Positions 23,158 to 32,817 of a stretch of DNA of 37,819 nt are shown piece by piece. The stretch comes from Pseudomonadota bacterium (GTDB taxonomy: Bacteria; Pseudomonadota; Gammaproteobacteria; Arenicellales; UBA868), in the NCBI GenBank assembly GCA_016845525.1, contig JAERSQ010000222.1:1-37819 (forward strand), written 5' to 3'. The translations under genes were made by a program, and so were the position numbers. The notes beneath the pieces are model-generated. The model was not told the DNA's origin and did no database searches. It was given only the letters and a program-made list of their open reading frames with translations. Position 1 is the stretch's first letter. Each line of letters opens with the position of its first letter.

Positions 23158-24537
23158 TTAGAGCAGCAGTCTTCTCGAATCCTCAAGCGCGGATACGATA
23201 AACGCGCTGATCCGGGCTGCCTCCGCACCATCGATTACGCGGTGGTCATAAGACAGGTCGAGCGGCAGTATCAGGCGCGGGGCAAAAGCGTTTCCATCCC
23301 AGCGTGGTTTTATCTGCGCTCTGGAAACGCCAAGGATCGCCACCTCGGGCGCGTTGACGATGGGCGTAAAGCCGATGCCCCCGATGCCGCCGAGGCTGGA
23401 GATACTGATACAGCCGCCCTGCATCTCGTCCGGCTTCAGTTTGCCGTCACGGGCACGCGCACTCAGCGCACCGAGTTCAGTCGCGAGTTCCAGGATGCCT
23501 TTGGTGTCGACATCCCGCAGGACGGGCACAACCAGACCGTTCTCGGTGTCTACTGCCACGCCGATATGAAAGTAATGTTTGAGAACAAGATTCTCACCAT
23601 CGGGCGACAACGAGGCATTCAGCGTGGGGAAGGCTTTCATGGCGCTCGCCAGCGCCTTAATCACAAAGCCAAGCAGTGTGATGCGGACCTGCGCGTAGGC
23701 GCTCTCGTCTTTCAGCGTTTTCCGAAAGGCGTCGAGTTCCGTAATATCGGCTTCATCGTGATGGGTGACATGCGGCACGTTCAGCCAGGCCCGCTGCAGA
23801 TGCCGTCCGGAAATTCGCTTGATCCGCGACAGAGGTTCGGTTGCAACAGGACCCCAGCGGGAAAAATCAACCTCAGGTATCGCCGGCAGGCCGGAACCAT
23901 CCCCGCCGGTTCTGCCTTGCGATAGCGCCGATTTGATGAACTGCGCGACGTCTTCTTTGAGGATCCGGCCATGCGTGCCGGAGCCATTGATCTTTGACAG
24001 ATCGGCGCCCAGTTCGCGGGCAAAGCGCCGAATGGCGGGACTGGCATGTGGCAGAGGTCCTGAATCCGATTCGGTTACCGGGGGTAGGGAAGGGGGTGGA
24101 CGGGGAGCGGGCGGCGGCGTTGGATTGGGTTCTTTCGGAACCGGTGCCTCAGAATCAGATTGCGGTGGTGCATCGGTTTGCGCGGGCGCTTGCGCTGTCC
24201 TTTCGCTTGCTTCTTCCTTCGGCCTGTCTTCGGATGCTTCTGCTCCGTCTTTTGGCCCGGCCGGCGCTTGGGCTGACGTGTCCTGAGCACTCGATTCTGT
24301 GGCGGCCACCACGGCGACGAGGCTTCCCTGGGAGACCTGATCGCCTACCGCAATACGCACTTCGGTGACGGTTCCCGCGACGGGCGAGGGAACGTCCATT
24401 GTGGCTTTGTCACTTTCAAGCGTGATCAGCGGCGACTCGACGTCGACCGTATCTCCCGGTGAGACGAGCACCTCGATCACATCGACACTGTCAAAGTCGC
24501 CGATGTCCGGAACCAGAATGTCCTGTGAATCACTCAT
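23158..24537 (-). CDS. aceF: Pyruvate dehydrogenase E2, dihydrolipoamide acetyltransferase
   Basis: The protein has 459 residues and a single N-terminal lipoyl domain (Lys44 in ESDKATMDVPSP). A long Pro/Ala/Glu-rich linker spans about residues 90-155, followed by the peripheral subunit-binding domain (SPAIRRFARELGADLSKI, about 165-200) and the catalytic core ending in DLSYDHRVIDG with catalytic His432. E. coli AceF has three lipoyl domains; this one resembles shorter single-domain versions found in other proteobacteria. It forms the core that binds E1 and E3. The gene begins 12 bases after aceE with no obvious ribosome binding site, suggesting translational coupling. Its TAA stop is followed in the same frame by the open frame leading into lpd. 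Confidence 0.93.
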   Translation of the reverse strand: MSDSQDILVPDIGDFDSVDVIEVLVSPGDTVDVESPLITLESDKATMDVPSPVAGTVTEVRIAVGDQVSQGSLVAVVAATESSAQDTSAQAPAGPKDGAEASEDRPKEEASERTAQAPAQTDAPPQSDSEAPVPKEPNPTPPPAPRPPPSLPPVTESDSGPLPHASPAIRRFARELGADLSKINGSGTHGRILKEDVAQFIKSALSQGRTGGDGSGLPAIPEVDFSRWGPVATEPLSRIKRISGRHLQRAWLNVPHVTHHDEADITELDAFRKTLKDESAYAQVRITLLGFVIKALASAMKAFPTLNASLSPDGENLVLKHYFHIGVAVDTENGLVVPVLRDVDTKGILELATELGALSARARDGKLKPDEMQGGCISISSLGGIGGIGFTPIVNAPEVAILGVSRAQIKPRWDGNAFAPRLILPLDLSYDHRVIDGAEAARISAFIVSALEDSRRLLL

Positions 24538-24549
24538 GACACGGGTAGT

Positions 24550-27225
24550 CTACTGAAAGGCCGGATCGGGTTTTTCCGGATTCAGCGCATAGCGGCTGAT
24601 GGCATCAGAGACGGCGGATCGGGGCAGTGCATTTTCGTCTGCCAGAGCAGACAAGGCAGCGAGCGCAATCTGGTAACGGTCAACCTCGAAGAAGCGCCGT
24701 AGCTGTTCGCGGGTGCCGCTTCTGCCGTAGCCGTCGGTGCCGAGCACGACATAACGCCGTCCGTTCACAAACCCTCGGATCTGATCCGCATAGGCCTGGT
24801 TGTAATCGCTTGCCGCTATGATTGGCCCTTGGGAATCAGCCAGTTGCTCGCTGACGTAGATGGGCTGTGCAGCAGCGTCGGGATGCAGGCGGTTCCAGCG
24901 TACTGCTTCTCGTCCCTGACGGGCGAGTTCGTTGTAACTGGTGACACTCCACAGGTCGGCGAGGACACCAAAGTCCTGTTCCAGCAGTTCGGCCGCCGCC
25001 ATGGATTCCCGCAAGATCGTGCCGCTGCCGAAAAGCTGGACGCGTGGCGCCGCTTTGCGGCCGCGGGGCGCCTGACGTAATCGGTACATCCCCTGAAGAA
25101 TGCCGTCCCGCGTACCCTCAGGCATGGGCGGGTGGGGATAGTTTTCGTTCATCACGGTGATGTAGTAAAAAACGTTTTCCTGGTCGGTGTACATCCGCCG
25201 GATCCCGTCCTGCACAATCACGGCAAGCTCATAGTTAAAGGTGGGATCATAAGAGATACAGTTGGGAATACTGGCAGCCATCAGGAGGCTATGCCCGTCC
25301 TGGTGCTGCAGTCCCTCTCCTGCGAGGGTCGTTCGTCCAGCTGTCCCCCCAATCAGAAATCCCCGGGCCTGCTGGTCGCCGGCCGCCCAGGCCAGATCCC
25401 CGATGCGCTGCAGCCCAAACATGGAGTAAAAGATGTAAAACGGAATCATGGCGATCCCGTGATTGCTGTAGGCAGTGGCCGCCGCGATCCAGGAGGACAT
25501 GGCACCGGCTTCGGTAATGCCTTCCTGCAGCACCTGACCCTTGATGTCTTCACGGTAATACATCAGTTGGTCAGCGTCTTCCGGGATATAGAGCTGCCCT
25601 TTGGGTGCATAGATGCCCAGTTGACGAAACATGCCTTCCATCCCGAAGGTGCGTGACTCGTCGGGGACGATCGGTACAACGTGGGTGCCCAGGGACTTGT
25701 CCCGAGTCAGCGCTGTCAGCAGCCGGACGAAAGCCATGGTGGTGGAAATCTCGCGATCGCCGCTGCCTTCCAGTTGTGATTGAAAAAGCGACAGGTCTGG
25801 TGTGGCGTGAGTCGGCGCCGCATCGATTCGGATGGGCAGACTGCCGCCGAGAGCGTCGCGACGCTCTTTAAGATAGCGCACCTCGGGACTGTCCTCACCC
25901 GGGTGATAAAACTCGCAGGCCAGCACGGCCTCATCATCGAGCGGAATTCGGAATCGGTCACGAAACTCAAGCAGGGATTCATCGGCCATCTTCTTTTGGC
26001 TGTGGGTGATGTTTTGCCCTTCACCCGATTCCCCCATACCGTAGCCTTTAACGGTTTTTGCCAGAATGACAGTCGGCTGACCCTGGTGCGCGGCCGCCTG
26101 GGCATAAGCCGCATAGACCTTGTGTGGGTCGTGACCGCCCCGGTTGAGTCTCCAGATATCTTCATCGGTCATGTTGGCGACCATGGCCGCCAGTTCCGGA
26201 TACTTGCCGAAGAACTGTTCACGAACGAAGGCGCCGTCCTTGCTCTTGAAAGCCTGGTATTCGCCGTCCAGGGCTTCCTCCATGCGCTGCTTCAAAAGGC
26301 CCTGGGTATCGCGCAGCAGCAGTTTGTCCCAGTACGACCCCCAGATCAGCTTGATGACGTTCCAGCCTGCACCGCGGAAGGTGCCTTCGAGTTCCTGGAT
26401 GATTTTGCCGTTGCCCCGGACCGGGCCATCCAGTCTTTGCAGATTGCAGTTGACGACAAAGACGAGGTTGTCGAGCCGCTCCCTGCCTGCCAGTCCCAGG
26501 GCGCCAGTCGATTCGGGCTCGTCCATCTCGCCGTCGCCGACAAAGGCCCAGACTTTTCGGTTCGAGTGCGGGATGAATTCACGATTCTGGAGGTAACGCA
26601 TGAAGCGGGCCTGGTAAATGGCCTGGATCGGCCCAAGGCCCATGGACACGGTCGGGAACTGCCAGAAGTCGGGCATCAGCCAGGGATGGGGGTAGGAGGA
26701 CAACCCCTGGCCCTTTACCTCCTGACGAAAGCCTTCTAACTGCGCTTTGGTCAGCCTGCCTTCAAGAAAAGCCCGGGCATAGATCCCGGGCGCCGAATGC
26801 CCCTGAAAGAAAACAAGATCCGCGCCGTGTTCTGCTTGCGGTCCTCTCCAGAAATGATTGAAGCCCACGTCGTAAAGTGTCGCGGCAGAGGCGAAGCTTG
26901 CAATGTGACCGCCGAGTTCACTGCTGGTCTGGTTGGCCCGCATCACCATGGCGAGGGCATTCCAGCGGATCAAGGATCGGATACGCCACTCGATCGCCGG
27001 ATCCCCGGGGCTGCGGGCCTCGTGTGCCGTGGGGATCGTATTGAGGTAGGCGGTGGTCGGCCGGAAAGGGATATGAGTGCCGCTGCGCCGGGCCTGATCG
27101 ATCAGGGTTTCAAGAAGAAAATGAGCCCGCTCCTGCCCTGCCTGTTCGATGACGGCGCTTAAGGCGTCCTGCCACTCCTGCGTCTCGAGAGGGTCAAGAT
27201 CTGTATCCGGGCCGGAATCAGCCAT
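24550..27225 (-). CDS. aceE: Pyruvate dehydrogenase E1 component (homodimeric)
   Basis: At 891 residues it has the length and order of homodimeric AceE. The N-terminal region includes RTSSELGGH-like [18 protein letters not shown], then the thiamine diphosphate motif [12 protein letters not shown] with [14 protein letters not shown] about 30 residues on. [12 protein letters not shown] is followed by [19 protein letters not shown] and [20 protein letters not shown] near the end. It decarboxylates pyruvate and acetylates the lipoyl group of AceF. The ATG at 27225 starts the aceE-aceF-lpd-hydrolase transcript. The upstream 192-base gap holds a PdhR-like palindrome; no regulator gene is adjacent. 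The ribosome binding site is weak (CGGGA about 9 bases upstream). Confidence 0.96.
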   Translation of the reverse strand: MADSGPDTDLDPLETQEWQDALSAVIEQAGQERAHFLLETLIDQARRSGTHIPFRPTTAYLNTIPTAHEARSPGDPAIEWRIRSLIRWNALAMVMRANQTSSELGGHIASFASAATLYDVGFNHFWRGPQAEHGADLVFFQGHSAPGIYARAFLEGRLTKAQLEGFRQEVKGQGLSSYPHPWLMPDFWQFPTVSMGLGPIQAIYQARFMRYLQNREFIPHSNRKVWAFVGDGEMDEPESTGALGLAGRERLDNLVFVVNCNLQRLDGPVRGNGKIIQELEGTFRGAGWNVIKLIWGSYWDKLLLRDTQGLLKQRMEEALDGEYQAFKSKDGAFVREQFFGKYPELAAMVANMTDEDIWRLNRGGHDPHKVYAAYAQAAAHQGQPTVILAKTVKGYGMGESGEGQNITHSQKKMADESLLEFRDRFRIPLDDEAVLACEFYHPGEDSPEVRYLKERRDALGGSLPIRIDAAPTHATPDLSLFQSQLEGSGDREISTTMAFVRLLTALTRDKSLGTHVVPIVPDESRTFGMEGMFRQLGIYAPKGQLYIPEDADQLMYYREDIKGQVLQEGITEAGAMSSWIAAATAYSNHGIAMIPFYIFYSMFGLQRIGDLAWAAGDQQARGFLIGGTAGRTTLAGEGLQHQDGHSLLMAASIPNCISYDPTFNYELAVIVQDGIRRMYTDQENVFYYITVMNENYPHPPMPEGTRDGILQGMYRLRQAPRGRKAAPRVQLFGSGTILRESMAAAELLEQDFGVLADLWSVTSYNELARQGREAVRWNRLHPDAAAQPIYVSEQLADSQGPIIAASDYNQAYADQIRGFVNGRRYVVLGTDGYGRSGTREQLRRFFEVDRYQIALAALSALADENALPRSAVSDAISRYALNPEKPDPAFQ

Positions 27226-27342
27226 GGGTTATGTCCCGATTGGGGCCCGGAAGCTGGTAAATACACCGGGCACAGCGGATGTATCGGAGGTCGAAAAACA
27301 CAGTACCACATGACGGGTTGGAATCTCGTAAATCCTGGTCAG

Positions 27343-27356
27343 ATGGTCTTACCAAG
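27343..27356 (-). promoter_or_regulatory. PdhR-like operator upstream of aceE
   Basis: Reading on the minus strand the site is CTTGGTAAGACCAT, containing TTGGT-AAG-ACCA. The PdhR consensus of E. coli is ATTGGT-N3-ACCAAT, a GntR-family site responsive to pyruvate. It lies about 118 bases upstream of the aceE start in the only leader of the operon. Ten of twelve consensus arm positions match. No pdhR gene is in the window, so the regulator is inferred; a FadR- or LldR-like GntR protein could read a similar site. Confidence 0.55.
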
Positions 27357-27417
27357 AAGCAAAACCAAACAACTGTTTAACACTCTGAGTTGTAGCGCTA
27401 TCAGAAACTATCGGCCG

Positions 27418-30255
27418 TTAAAGCAGGTCTTTAAGAAATGTGCCGGTATAGGACTGGGGATTGCGGGCCAGATCTTCCGGCGTGCCCGTGCCGACAAGTT
27501 GCCCGCCGCGCTGCCCGCCCTCGGGCCCAAGATCGATCACCCAGTCAGCCGTTTTGATGACATCGAGGTTGTGCTCTATGACGACCACCGTGTTGCCTTG
27601 ATCCCGGAGGCGATGCAACACGCCCAGGAGTTGGCGAATGTCGTGAAAATGAAGCCCGGTGGTCGGTTCGTCAAGAATGTAAAGCGTTCTGCCAGTGGGG
27701 CGCTTGGACAGTTCTCGGGATAGCTTGATCCGCTGGGCCTCGCCGCCCGACAGTGTTGTCGCACTCTGGCCCAGCCGGATGTAGCCAAGGCCTACGGCAA
27801 GCAAGGTATCCAGTTTGCGCTTGATCACAGGGATCGCATCGAAAAACTCGCCGGCTTCTGCAACCGTCATGTCCAGCACTTCATGAATCGTGCGGCCTTT
27901 ATAGCGAATGTCGAGGGTTTCCCGGTTGTAGCGTTTGCCCTGACAGTTGTCGCAAGGGACATAGATGTCGGGCAAGAAATGCATCTCCACCTTGATCAGT
28001 CCGTCGCCCTGACAGGCTTCGCAGCGCCCACCCCGCACGTTGAACGAAAAGCGCCCGACCTTATAGCCACGGGCGCGCGACTCGGGTGTGCCGGCAAAGA
28101 GTTCCCGGATCGGGGTGAAAAGACCGGTATAGGTAGCCGGGTTGGATCGGGGTGTGCGCCCGATTGGGCTTTGGTCGATGTCAATAACTTTGTCAAACTG
28201 GTCCAGGCCCGTGATGCCCTCATGCGCCGCCGGCTGCTCCCGTCCGCCATGAAGGTGCCGAGCCATGGCGGGATAAAGCGTATTGTTGATAAGGGTAGAT
28301 TTGCCCGAGCCGGAAACGCCGGTCACACAGGTCAGCAGCCCCACCGGAATGGAGACATCGAGACGATGAAGGTTGTTGCCGGCTGCCCCTTTGATCATGA
28401 GTTGTCGGTCGGGATCGAACTCGGTGCGCTCATCAGGCACATCGATCCTCTGGGTTTTGCAAAGGTATTGGCCAGTGACTGATTCCGGGGCGTCAAGCAC
28501 CTGGCTCAGGCTGCCCTCGGCAACGATTCGCCCCCCATGAACCCCGGCGCCGGGACCCAGATCCACGATATGGTCTGCACTGCGAATCGCCTCTTCGTCG
28601 TGTTCGACCATCACGACCGTGTTGCCGAGGTCCCGGAGATGGAAAAGCGTATCCAGCAAACGCTGGTTGTCGCGTTGGTGGAGCCCGATGGAGGGCTCGT
28701 CCAGGATGTACATCACGCCGACCAGTCCTGAGCCGATCTGCGAGGCAAGCCGGATGCGCTGGGCTTCTCCGCCCGACAGGGTCTCGGCGGTACGATCCAG
28801 CGTCAGATACTCAAGACCGACGTTAACCAGAAAGCGTAATCGCTCACTGATCTCGCGGATGATGCGTTCGCCAATCTCGCCCTGATGTCCCGGCAGAGAG
28901 AGCGCATCGAAAAAGTCGAGCGAGGACTCAATCGGCATGGCGGTCAGTTGGTGAACCGGATGATTGCCAACGAAGACATGACGCGCACCGGTTTTCAGCC
29001 GGCTCCCCTGACAGCTTTCACATGGCTGGGTGTTGAGGTAACGGGCGAGTTCTTCACGAATCGTGTTGGATTCAGAGTCCCGGTAACGGCGTTCCATGTT
29101 CGGTATCACACCTTCGAAGGTGTGCGCCCGCCGCCGCGGCCGACGTCCGTGCGAACGCAGGTAACTGAAGCTGATCTTTTCTTTTCCACTGCCGTACAGA
29201 ATGATGTCCCGAACTTTCTTGGAAAGGCGCCGGAAAGGTTTTTCAATATCAAAGTCGTAGTGCTCGGCGAGACAGTTCAGCATCTGGAAGTAAAACGCAT
29301 TACGTCGGTCCCAGCCTGAAATGGCGCCTGCTGCGAGACTTAATGTTTCATCATGGATAACCCGGTCAGGGTCAAAAAACTGGCGGGCGCCCAAGCCGTC
29401 GCAGTCGGGGCATGCGCCGGCTGGATTGTTGAAGGAAAAAAGTCGAGGCTCGAGTTCTGTCAGGTTGTAACCGCAGTGCGGGCAGGAATAGCGTGCCGAA
29501 AAGAGCATCTCTCGGGGCTCGGATTCGTCATCTTCATTCCCGGGCAGTACCTGCACCAGGGCAAGGCTGTCAGCGATGGCGAGAGCCGTCTCAAATGACT
29601 CCGCCAGACGCTGTGCAATATCGGCTTTGATAACGACGCGGTCGACAACGACATCGATACTGTGTTTTCGTTTGCGATCCAGCTCAGGCGGGGTATCCAA
29701 TTCATGTACCACGCCATCAATCCGGGCACGGATAAAGCCCTGACCCAGCAGGCTTTTCAAAAGCTGCTGATATTCTCCTTTGCGATCCTGGACCACCGGC
29801 GCCAGGAGCAAGATTCGGGTCCCTTCCTCAAGCGCCAGCACACGATCCACCATTTCACTCACTGTGCTCGCGGCCAGGATAACGCCATGATCCGGGCATC
29901 TGGGCTCTCCGACCCGAGCGTAGAGCAGCCTTAGGTAGTCGTAGATCTCGGTAACGGTCCCCACGGTCGAACGCGGGTTATGTGACGTGGCTTTCTGCTC
30001 GATACTGATAGCGGGCGACAGGCCTTCGATGAGGTCGACGTCCGGCTTTTCCATCAGCGACAGGAACTGCCGAGCATAGGCGGAGAGCGATTCCACGTAA
30101 CGGCGTTGGCCTTCGGCATAGATTGTGTCAAAGGCAAGAGACGACTTTCCGGACCCGGAAAGGCCTGTGATCACGATCAATTTATCGCGGGGCAGGTCGA
30201 TGTCGACACTTTGCAGGTTGTGGGTACGGGCCCCGCGAATCTTGATGTTACGCAT
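27418..30255 (-). CDS. uvrA: Excinuclease ABC subunit A
   Basis: This 945-residue DNA-damage recognition ATPase is near full length (E. coli UvrA is 940). Seen in order: [12 protein letters not shown], Walker [10 protein letters not shown], the signature [30 protein letters not shown], a second Walker [10 protein letters not shown], zinc-binding CEACQGDG with [10 protein letters not shown], and a second [15 protein letters not shown] with [10 protein letters not shown] further zinc motif pair lies in CPHCGYN and CPDCDGLG. I start at ATG 30255 (MRNIKIRG), aligning with E. coli; a TTG eight codons upstream is less likely. It acts with UvrB in nucleotide excision repair. It is divergent from the MFS gene. 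Confidence 0.97.
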   Translation of the reverse strand: MRNIKIRGARTHNLQSVDIDLPRDKLIVITGLSGSGKSSLAFDTIYAEGQRRYVESLSAYARQFLSLMEKPDVDLIEGLSPAISIEQKATSHNPRSTVGTVTEIYDYLRLLYARVGEPRCPDHGVILAASTVSEMVDRVLALEEGTRILLLAPVVQDRKGEYQQLLKSLLGQGFIRARIDGVVHELDTPPELDRKRKHSIDVVVDRVVIKADIAQRLAESFETALAIADSLALVQVLPGNEDDESEPREMLFSARYSCPHCGYNLTELEPRLFSFNNPAGACPDCDGLGARQFFDPDRVIHDETLSLAAGAISGWDRRNAFYFQMLNCLAEHYDFDIEKPFRRLSKKVRDIILYGSGKEKISFSYLRSHGRRPRRRAHTFEGVIPNMERRYRDSESNTIREELARYLNTQPCESCQGSRLKTGARHVFVGNHPVHQLTAMPIESSLDFFDALSLPGHQGEIGERIIREISERLRFLVNVGLEYLTLDRTAETLSGGEAQRIRLASQIGSGLVGVMYILDEPSIGLHQRDNQRLLDTLFHLRDLGNTVVMVEHDEEAIRSADHIVDLGPGAGVHGGRIVAEGSLSQVLDAPESVTGQYLCKTQRIDVPDERTEFDPDRQLMIKGAAGNNLHRLDVSIPVGLLTCVTGVSGSGKSTLINNTLYPAMARHLHGGREQPAAHEGITGLDQFDKVIDIDQSPIGRTPRSNPATYTGLFTPIRELFAGTPESRARGYKVGRFSFNVRGGRCEACQGDGLIKVEMHFLPDIYVPCDNCQGKRYNRETLDIRYKGRTIHEVLDMTVAEAGEFFDAIPVIKRKLDTLLAVGLGYIRLGQSATTLSGGEAQRIKLSRELSKRPTGRTLYILDEPTTGLHFHDIRQLLGVLHRLRDQGNTVVVIEHNLDVIKTADWVIDLGPEGGQRGGQLVGTGTPEDLARNPQSYTGTFLKDLL

Positions 30256-30286
30256 GGATGCTGGGTTGCGAAAAAGCAAACTGTTA

Positions 30287-30316
30287 ATATTACGTCCCTT
30301 ATTGCCCTGCTTTCAA
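30287..30316 (-). promoter_or_regulatory. Candidate uvrA promoter
   Basis: On the minus strand TTGAAA (30316-30311) is followed after 18 bases by TAATAT (30292-30287), a good sigma-70 -35 and a fair -10. The predicted start near 30280 would give a leader of about 25 bases before the uvrA ATG. A lone CTGT half-site lies at 30281-30284; no complete SOS (LexA) box of the CTGT-N8-ACAG form is present. Confidence 0.5.
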
Positions 30317-30446
30317 AATCTTTTCACATTCCCTTGATTGAAAGTCCAAAACCTGACCCGCACCAGGAAATGGCAAGTGGATCGGGGCCCCGGATTATTT
30401 CCATTTTGACTAGACGCTCCTGAAGTTGCGCCCTGATAAATCCCCA

Positions 30447-31811
30447 ATGAACCGCTCTGAGCGGCGCTCAGTCGGTGCGCTCGCCGGCGTCTTCAGCCTG
30501 CGCATGTTCGGCTTGTTTCTCGTGCTGCCGGTCATGGCACTGTATGCCGCCCAGATGGATGGCGCGACCCCTTTTATGATCGGGCTCGCTGTTGGGGCTT
30601 ATGGCTTGACCCAGGCGCTTTTCCAGATCGCGTTCGGCACGCTCTCGGACCGGTTTGGCCGCAAGCCCCTGATTGTTTTCGGACTGCTCGTTTTCGCGTT
30701 AGGCAGCGTCGTCGCAGCCATGGCAGATACCCTGACGGGCGTGATCATCGGCCGGGCGCTGCAGGGCAGCGGTGCGATTGCCGCTGTGGTGCTTGCGCTG
30801 GCGGCTGATCTGACCCGGGAGCAGCAGCGGGTCAAGGCCATGGCGCTGATTGGAATGAGTATCGGTGCGTCGTTTCTGCTCGCGTTGATGGCCGGCCCGG
30901 CGCTGGACCGCTGGATCGGGGTGAGCGGGATTTTTTGGCTCACGGCGGTGTTGGCTCTGGGCTGTATTGCGGTGGTTGTCTGGTGGGTGCCTACGCCACG
31001 GCACGCGGCCGGGGATCCAGGATCCAGTGCCTCGCGGGATTATTTCCGCGAGGTGATGGCCAATGCACAGCTTCTGCGGCTGGATATCGGGATTTTTACT
31101 CTGCACATGGTTTTGACGGCCGTCTTTGTAGTTGTTCCTTTTGCTTTGGTGGAAACACTGGGACTCGAGCGGGATAGCCATTGGCGGGTGTATGTTCCTG
31201 TCCTGGTGGGTTCGGTACTGCTGATGGCCCCTTTGCTCATACTGGGGATGCGACGGGAGTGGACCTTTTGGGTTTTCAGGTCGGCCATTTTTATCGTGCT
31301 CATCGGGCAGTTTGTGCTTTTCACCGGAGCCGATCAGGCGACGCTGCTGATCGCTGGCCTCATGTGCTTTTTTATCGGCTTCAATTTGCTGGAAGCGATG
31401 TTGCCATCGCTGATGACCCGTCTTGCCCCGGGGTACGCGAAGGGCACCGCGATCGGGATCTACAACACCTTCGAATTTGCGGGCGTTTTTGTGGGTGGTG
31501 CATTAGGCGGTATCCTGCTGGGTCTGTTCGGTAGTTCGGGGGTATTCGCCTTCTGCGTTCTGGCGACGCTGGCGTGGCTGGTGGTGGCATTGACCGGGAG
31601 AGCCCCGCAACTGAGAAACAGCGTCACCTTGCGGCTGGATGGCGAAATCGACCTTGCCTCCGGCTCGATTGAGCACAGTCTGGGCGCACTTAACGGAGTA
31701 GACGAAGTGACCGTGCTGCCAAAGGATCGCGTTGCCTACCTGCGCGTGGATGAAAGCTGTTTCGACCCAGAGCAGGCCCACGCTGTGCCGGGCGTATTGG
31801 CACCTGATTGA
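30447..31811 (+). CDS. MFS transporter (YajR-like) with C-terminal domain
   Basis: This 454-residue major facilitator has about 12 hydrophobic helices. The family motif between helices 2 and 3 is clear ([17 protein letters not shown]), as are [18 protein letters not shown] in helix 1 and [20 protein letters not shown]. After the last helix about 70 residues remain ([24 protein letters not shown], then [13 protein letters not shown]), resembling the soluble ferredoxin-like domain of YajR-type transporters. The gene sits between uvrA and ssb as in Pseudomonas. I use ATG 30447; a TTG at 30426 would add seven residues. The substrate is unknown. The last residues before the stop at 31811 directly abut a truncated ABC ATPase gene on the other strand. 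Confidence 0.87.
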   Translation: MNRSERRSVGALAGVFSLRMFGLFLVLPVMALYAAQMDGATPFMIGLAVGAYGLTQALFQIAFGTLSDRFGRKPLIVFGLLVFALGSVVAAMADTLTGVIIGRALQGSGAIAAVVLALAADLTREQQRVKAMALIGMSIGASFLLALMAGPALDRWIGVSGIFWLTAVLALGCIAVVVWWVPTPRHAAGDPGSSASRDYFREVMANAQLLRLDIGIFTLHMVLTAVFVVVPFALVETLGLERDSHWRVYVPVLVGSVLLMAPLLILGMRREWTFWVFRSAIFIVLIGQFVLFTGADQATLLIAGLMCFFIGFNLLEAMLPSLMTRLAPGYAKGTAIGIYNTFEFAGVFVGGALGGILLGLFGSSGVFAFCVLATLAWLVVALTGRAPQLRNSVTLRLDGEIDLASGSIEHSLGALNGVDEVTVLPKDRVAYLRVDESCFDPEQAHAVPGVLAPD

Positions 31812-31992
31812 CTTGTCCGGCGATCAGCCTAAGCAGGGTGGTTTTGCCGCAACCGGACGGGCCGAGCAGAGTAAAGAATTCATTCTGCGCGATGGATACC
31901 GAGACATCGTTGAGCGCAGTGACTTGCTGCTCGGTTCCAGAGCCAAAAATCTTTGAAACATTGCGCACGTGAATCGAGACTGTGACGCTCAT
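31812..31992 (-). pseudogene. Truncated polyamine-type ABC transporter ATPase (5' remnant)
   Basis: An ATG at 31992 with a strong ribosome binding site (GGAGGAGA, 3-5 bases upstream) opens a frame of 59 codons that clearly encodes the N-terminus of a PotA/PotG-family ATPase: [42 protein letters not shown], then IAG. Walker A is intact. Homology stops there, where FE-P-G should follow, and the frame runs on antisense into the MFS gene to 31690 with meaningless sequence. Q-loop, signature, Walker B and transport-accessory domain are all missing, so it cannot work as an ATPase. The boundary lies within five bases of the MFS stop codon. It looks like the residue of a deletion or rearrangement, or an assembly join. 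Confidence 0.85.
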
Positions 31993-32212
31993 TCTCTCCT
32001 CCAGTCCCGACTCTTTAGCACGCGGGCTCATGACTTGTTTTTCTGTGATGCTTATAGCCAATGGGCAAATGCCCGTCAATAGAATGTGGAACACCGCTGG
32101 GCAACGCCCAACTATGAAGTGCTGGTTTGCCGAAGAACAGATGTATACTCATTTGCAGGGATTCTTGACCGCAGACTGGCTAAAAATGAGCGTCAAAATC
32201 TGAAAGGAGTGG
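31993..32212. other. Spacer between the ATPase remnant and the ssb promoter
   Basis: These 220 bases presumably include the old promoter of the truncated ATPase gene on the minus strand and unrelated sequence before ssb. A TATACT hexamer at 32144-32149 lacks a matching -35. I found no LexA box, terminator or credible small gene here. Confidence 0.5.
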
Positions 32213-32240
32213 ATGACATTCGCTTGGTCAGCGGTATACT
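32213..32240 (+). promoter_or_regulatory. Candidate ssb promoter
   Basis: ATGACA (32213-32218, five of six matching TTGACA) and TATACT (32235-32240) are 16 bases apart, placing a start near 32247 and a leader of about 47 bases before ssb. The same ATG could begin a 19-codon frame ending at 32272 with AAAGGAG just before it; promoter and frame cannot both be used from this transcript. Confidence 0.5.
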
Positions 32241-32293
32241 GCCTTGATGAGAGATTGGTGATTAAATCGTAAACGGAAAAGGAATATTGGCTG

Positions 32294-32734
32294 ATGGCTG
32301 GAGTAAATAAAGCAATCATTGTAGGAAATTTGGGTAACGATCCAGAGATTCGTTATTCGGCGAATGGCAATGCGATCGCGAGTATTTCGGTGGCAACGTC
32401 GGACCGGTGGAAAGATAAAAATACTGGCGAGCAACAGGAACGAACGGAATGGCACCGAGTTAAGTTATTCGGCCGTCTGGCCGAACTCGCCGGTGAGTAT
32501 CTAAAAAAGGGATCCCAGGTCTATATTGAGGGAAGAATTCAAACCTCAAAATATCAGGATAAGGATGGCAATGATCGTTGGTCCACGGAGATTGTTGCGA
32601 GAGAAATGACATTTCTAGGTGGCCGCGGTGGCGGAGGTGATGCGCAGGGTGGTTCTGGTTCGGCCCCGGAATTTGCTGAGGGGAATTCCGGCGGGGGATC
32701 CTCCGGGGACTTTGACGACGATATTCCGTTCTAG
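32294..32734 (+). CDS. ssb: Single-stranded DNA-binding protein
   Basis: This 146-residue SSB has the OB-fold N-terminus ([17 protein letters not shown], then [20 protein letters not shown] and [20 protein letters not shown]). A short Gly/Ser-rich linker follows, then the acidic tip DFDDDIPF, which recruits replication and repair proteins. It is shorter than E. coli SSB (178) because the linker is short. AAAGGAA precedes the ATG by about 10 bases. By eye the first half is more A/T-rich than its neighbours, which may reflect expression-related codon use. It belongs to the conserved uvrA-MFS-ssb neighbourhood, here interrupted by the ATPase remnant. Confidence 0.96.
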   Translation: MAGVNKAIIVGNLGNDPEIRYSANGNAIASISVATSDRWKDKNTGEQQERTEWHRVKLFGRLAELAGEYLKKGSQVYIEGRIQTSKYQDKDGNDRWSTEIVAREMTFLGGRGGGGDAQGGSGSAPEFAEGNSGGGSSGDFDDDIPF

Positions 32735-32817
32735 CGATTTGCCACCCGGCTCCGACCGACCCGGCCTCCGGATCAGGCAGGCGCACATGGATGAGGTCCG
32801 AGGCTCCCGCTCCTGCT

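Noticed and set aside
30281-30296. Possible LexA box before uvrA
   Set aside because: Only the CTGT half is present; the second half reads CGTC instead of ACAG.
31982-32203. 73-codon plus-strand frame between the ATPase remnant and ssb
   Set aside because: No ribosome binding site or recognisable motif, and it overlaps the remnant's own ribosome binding site on the other strand.
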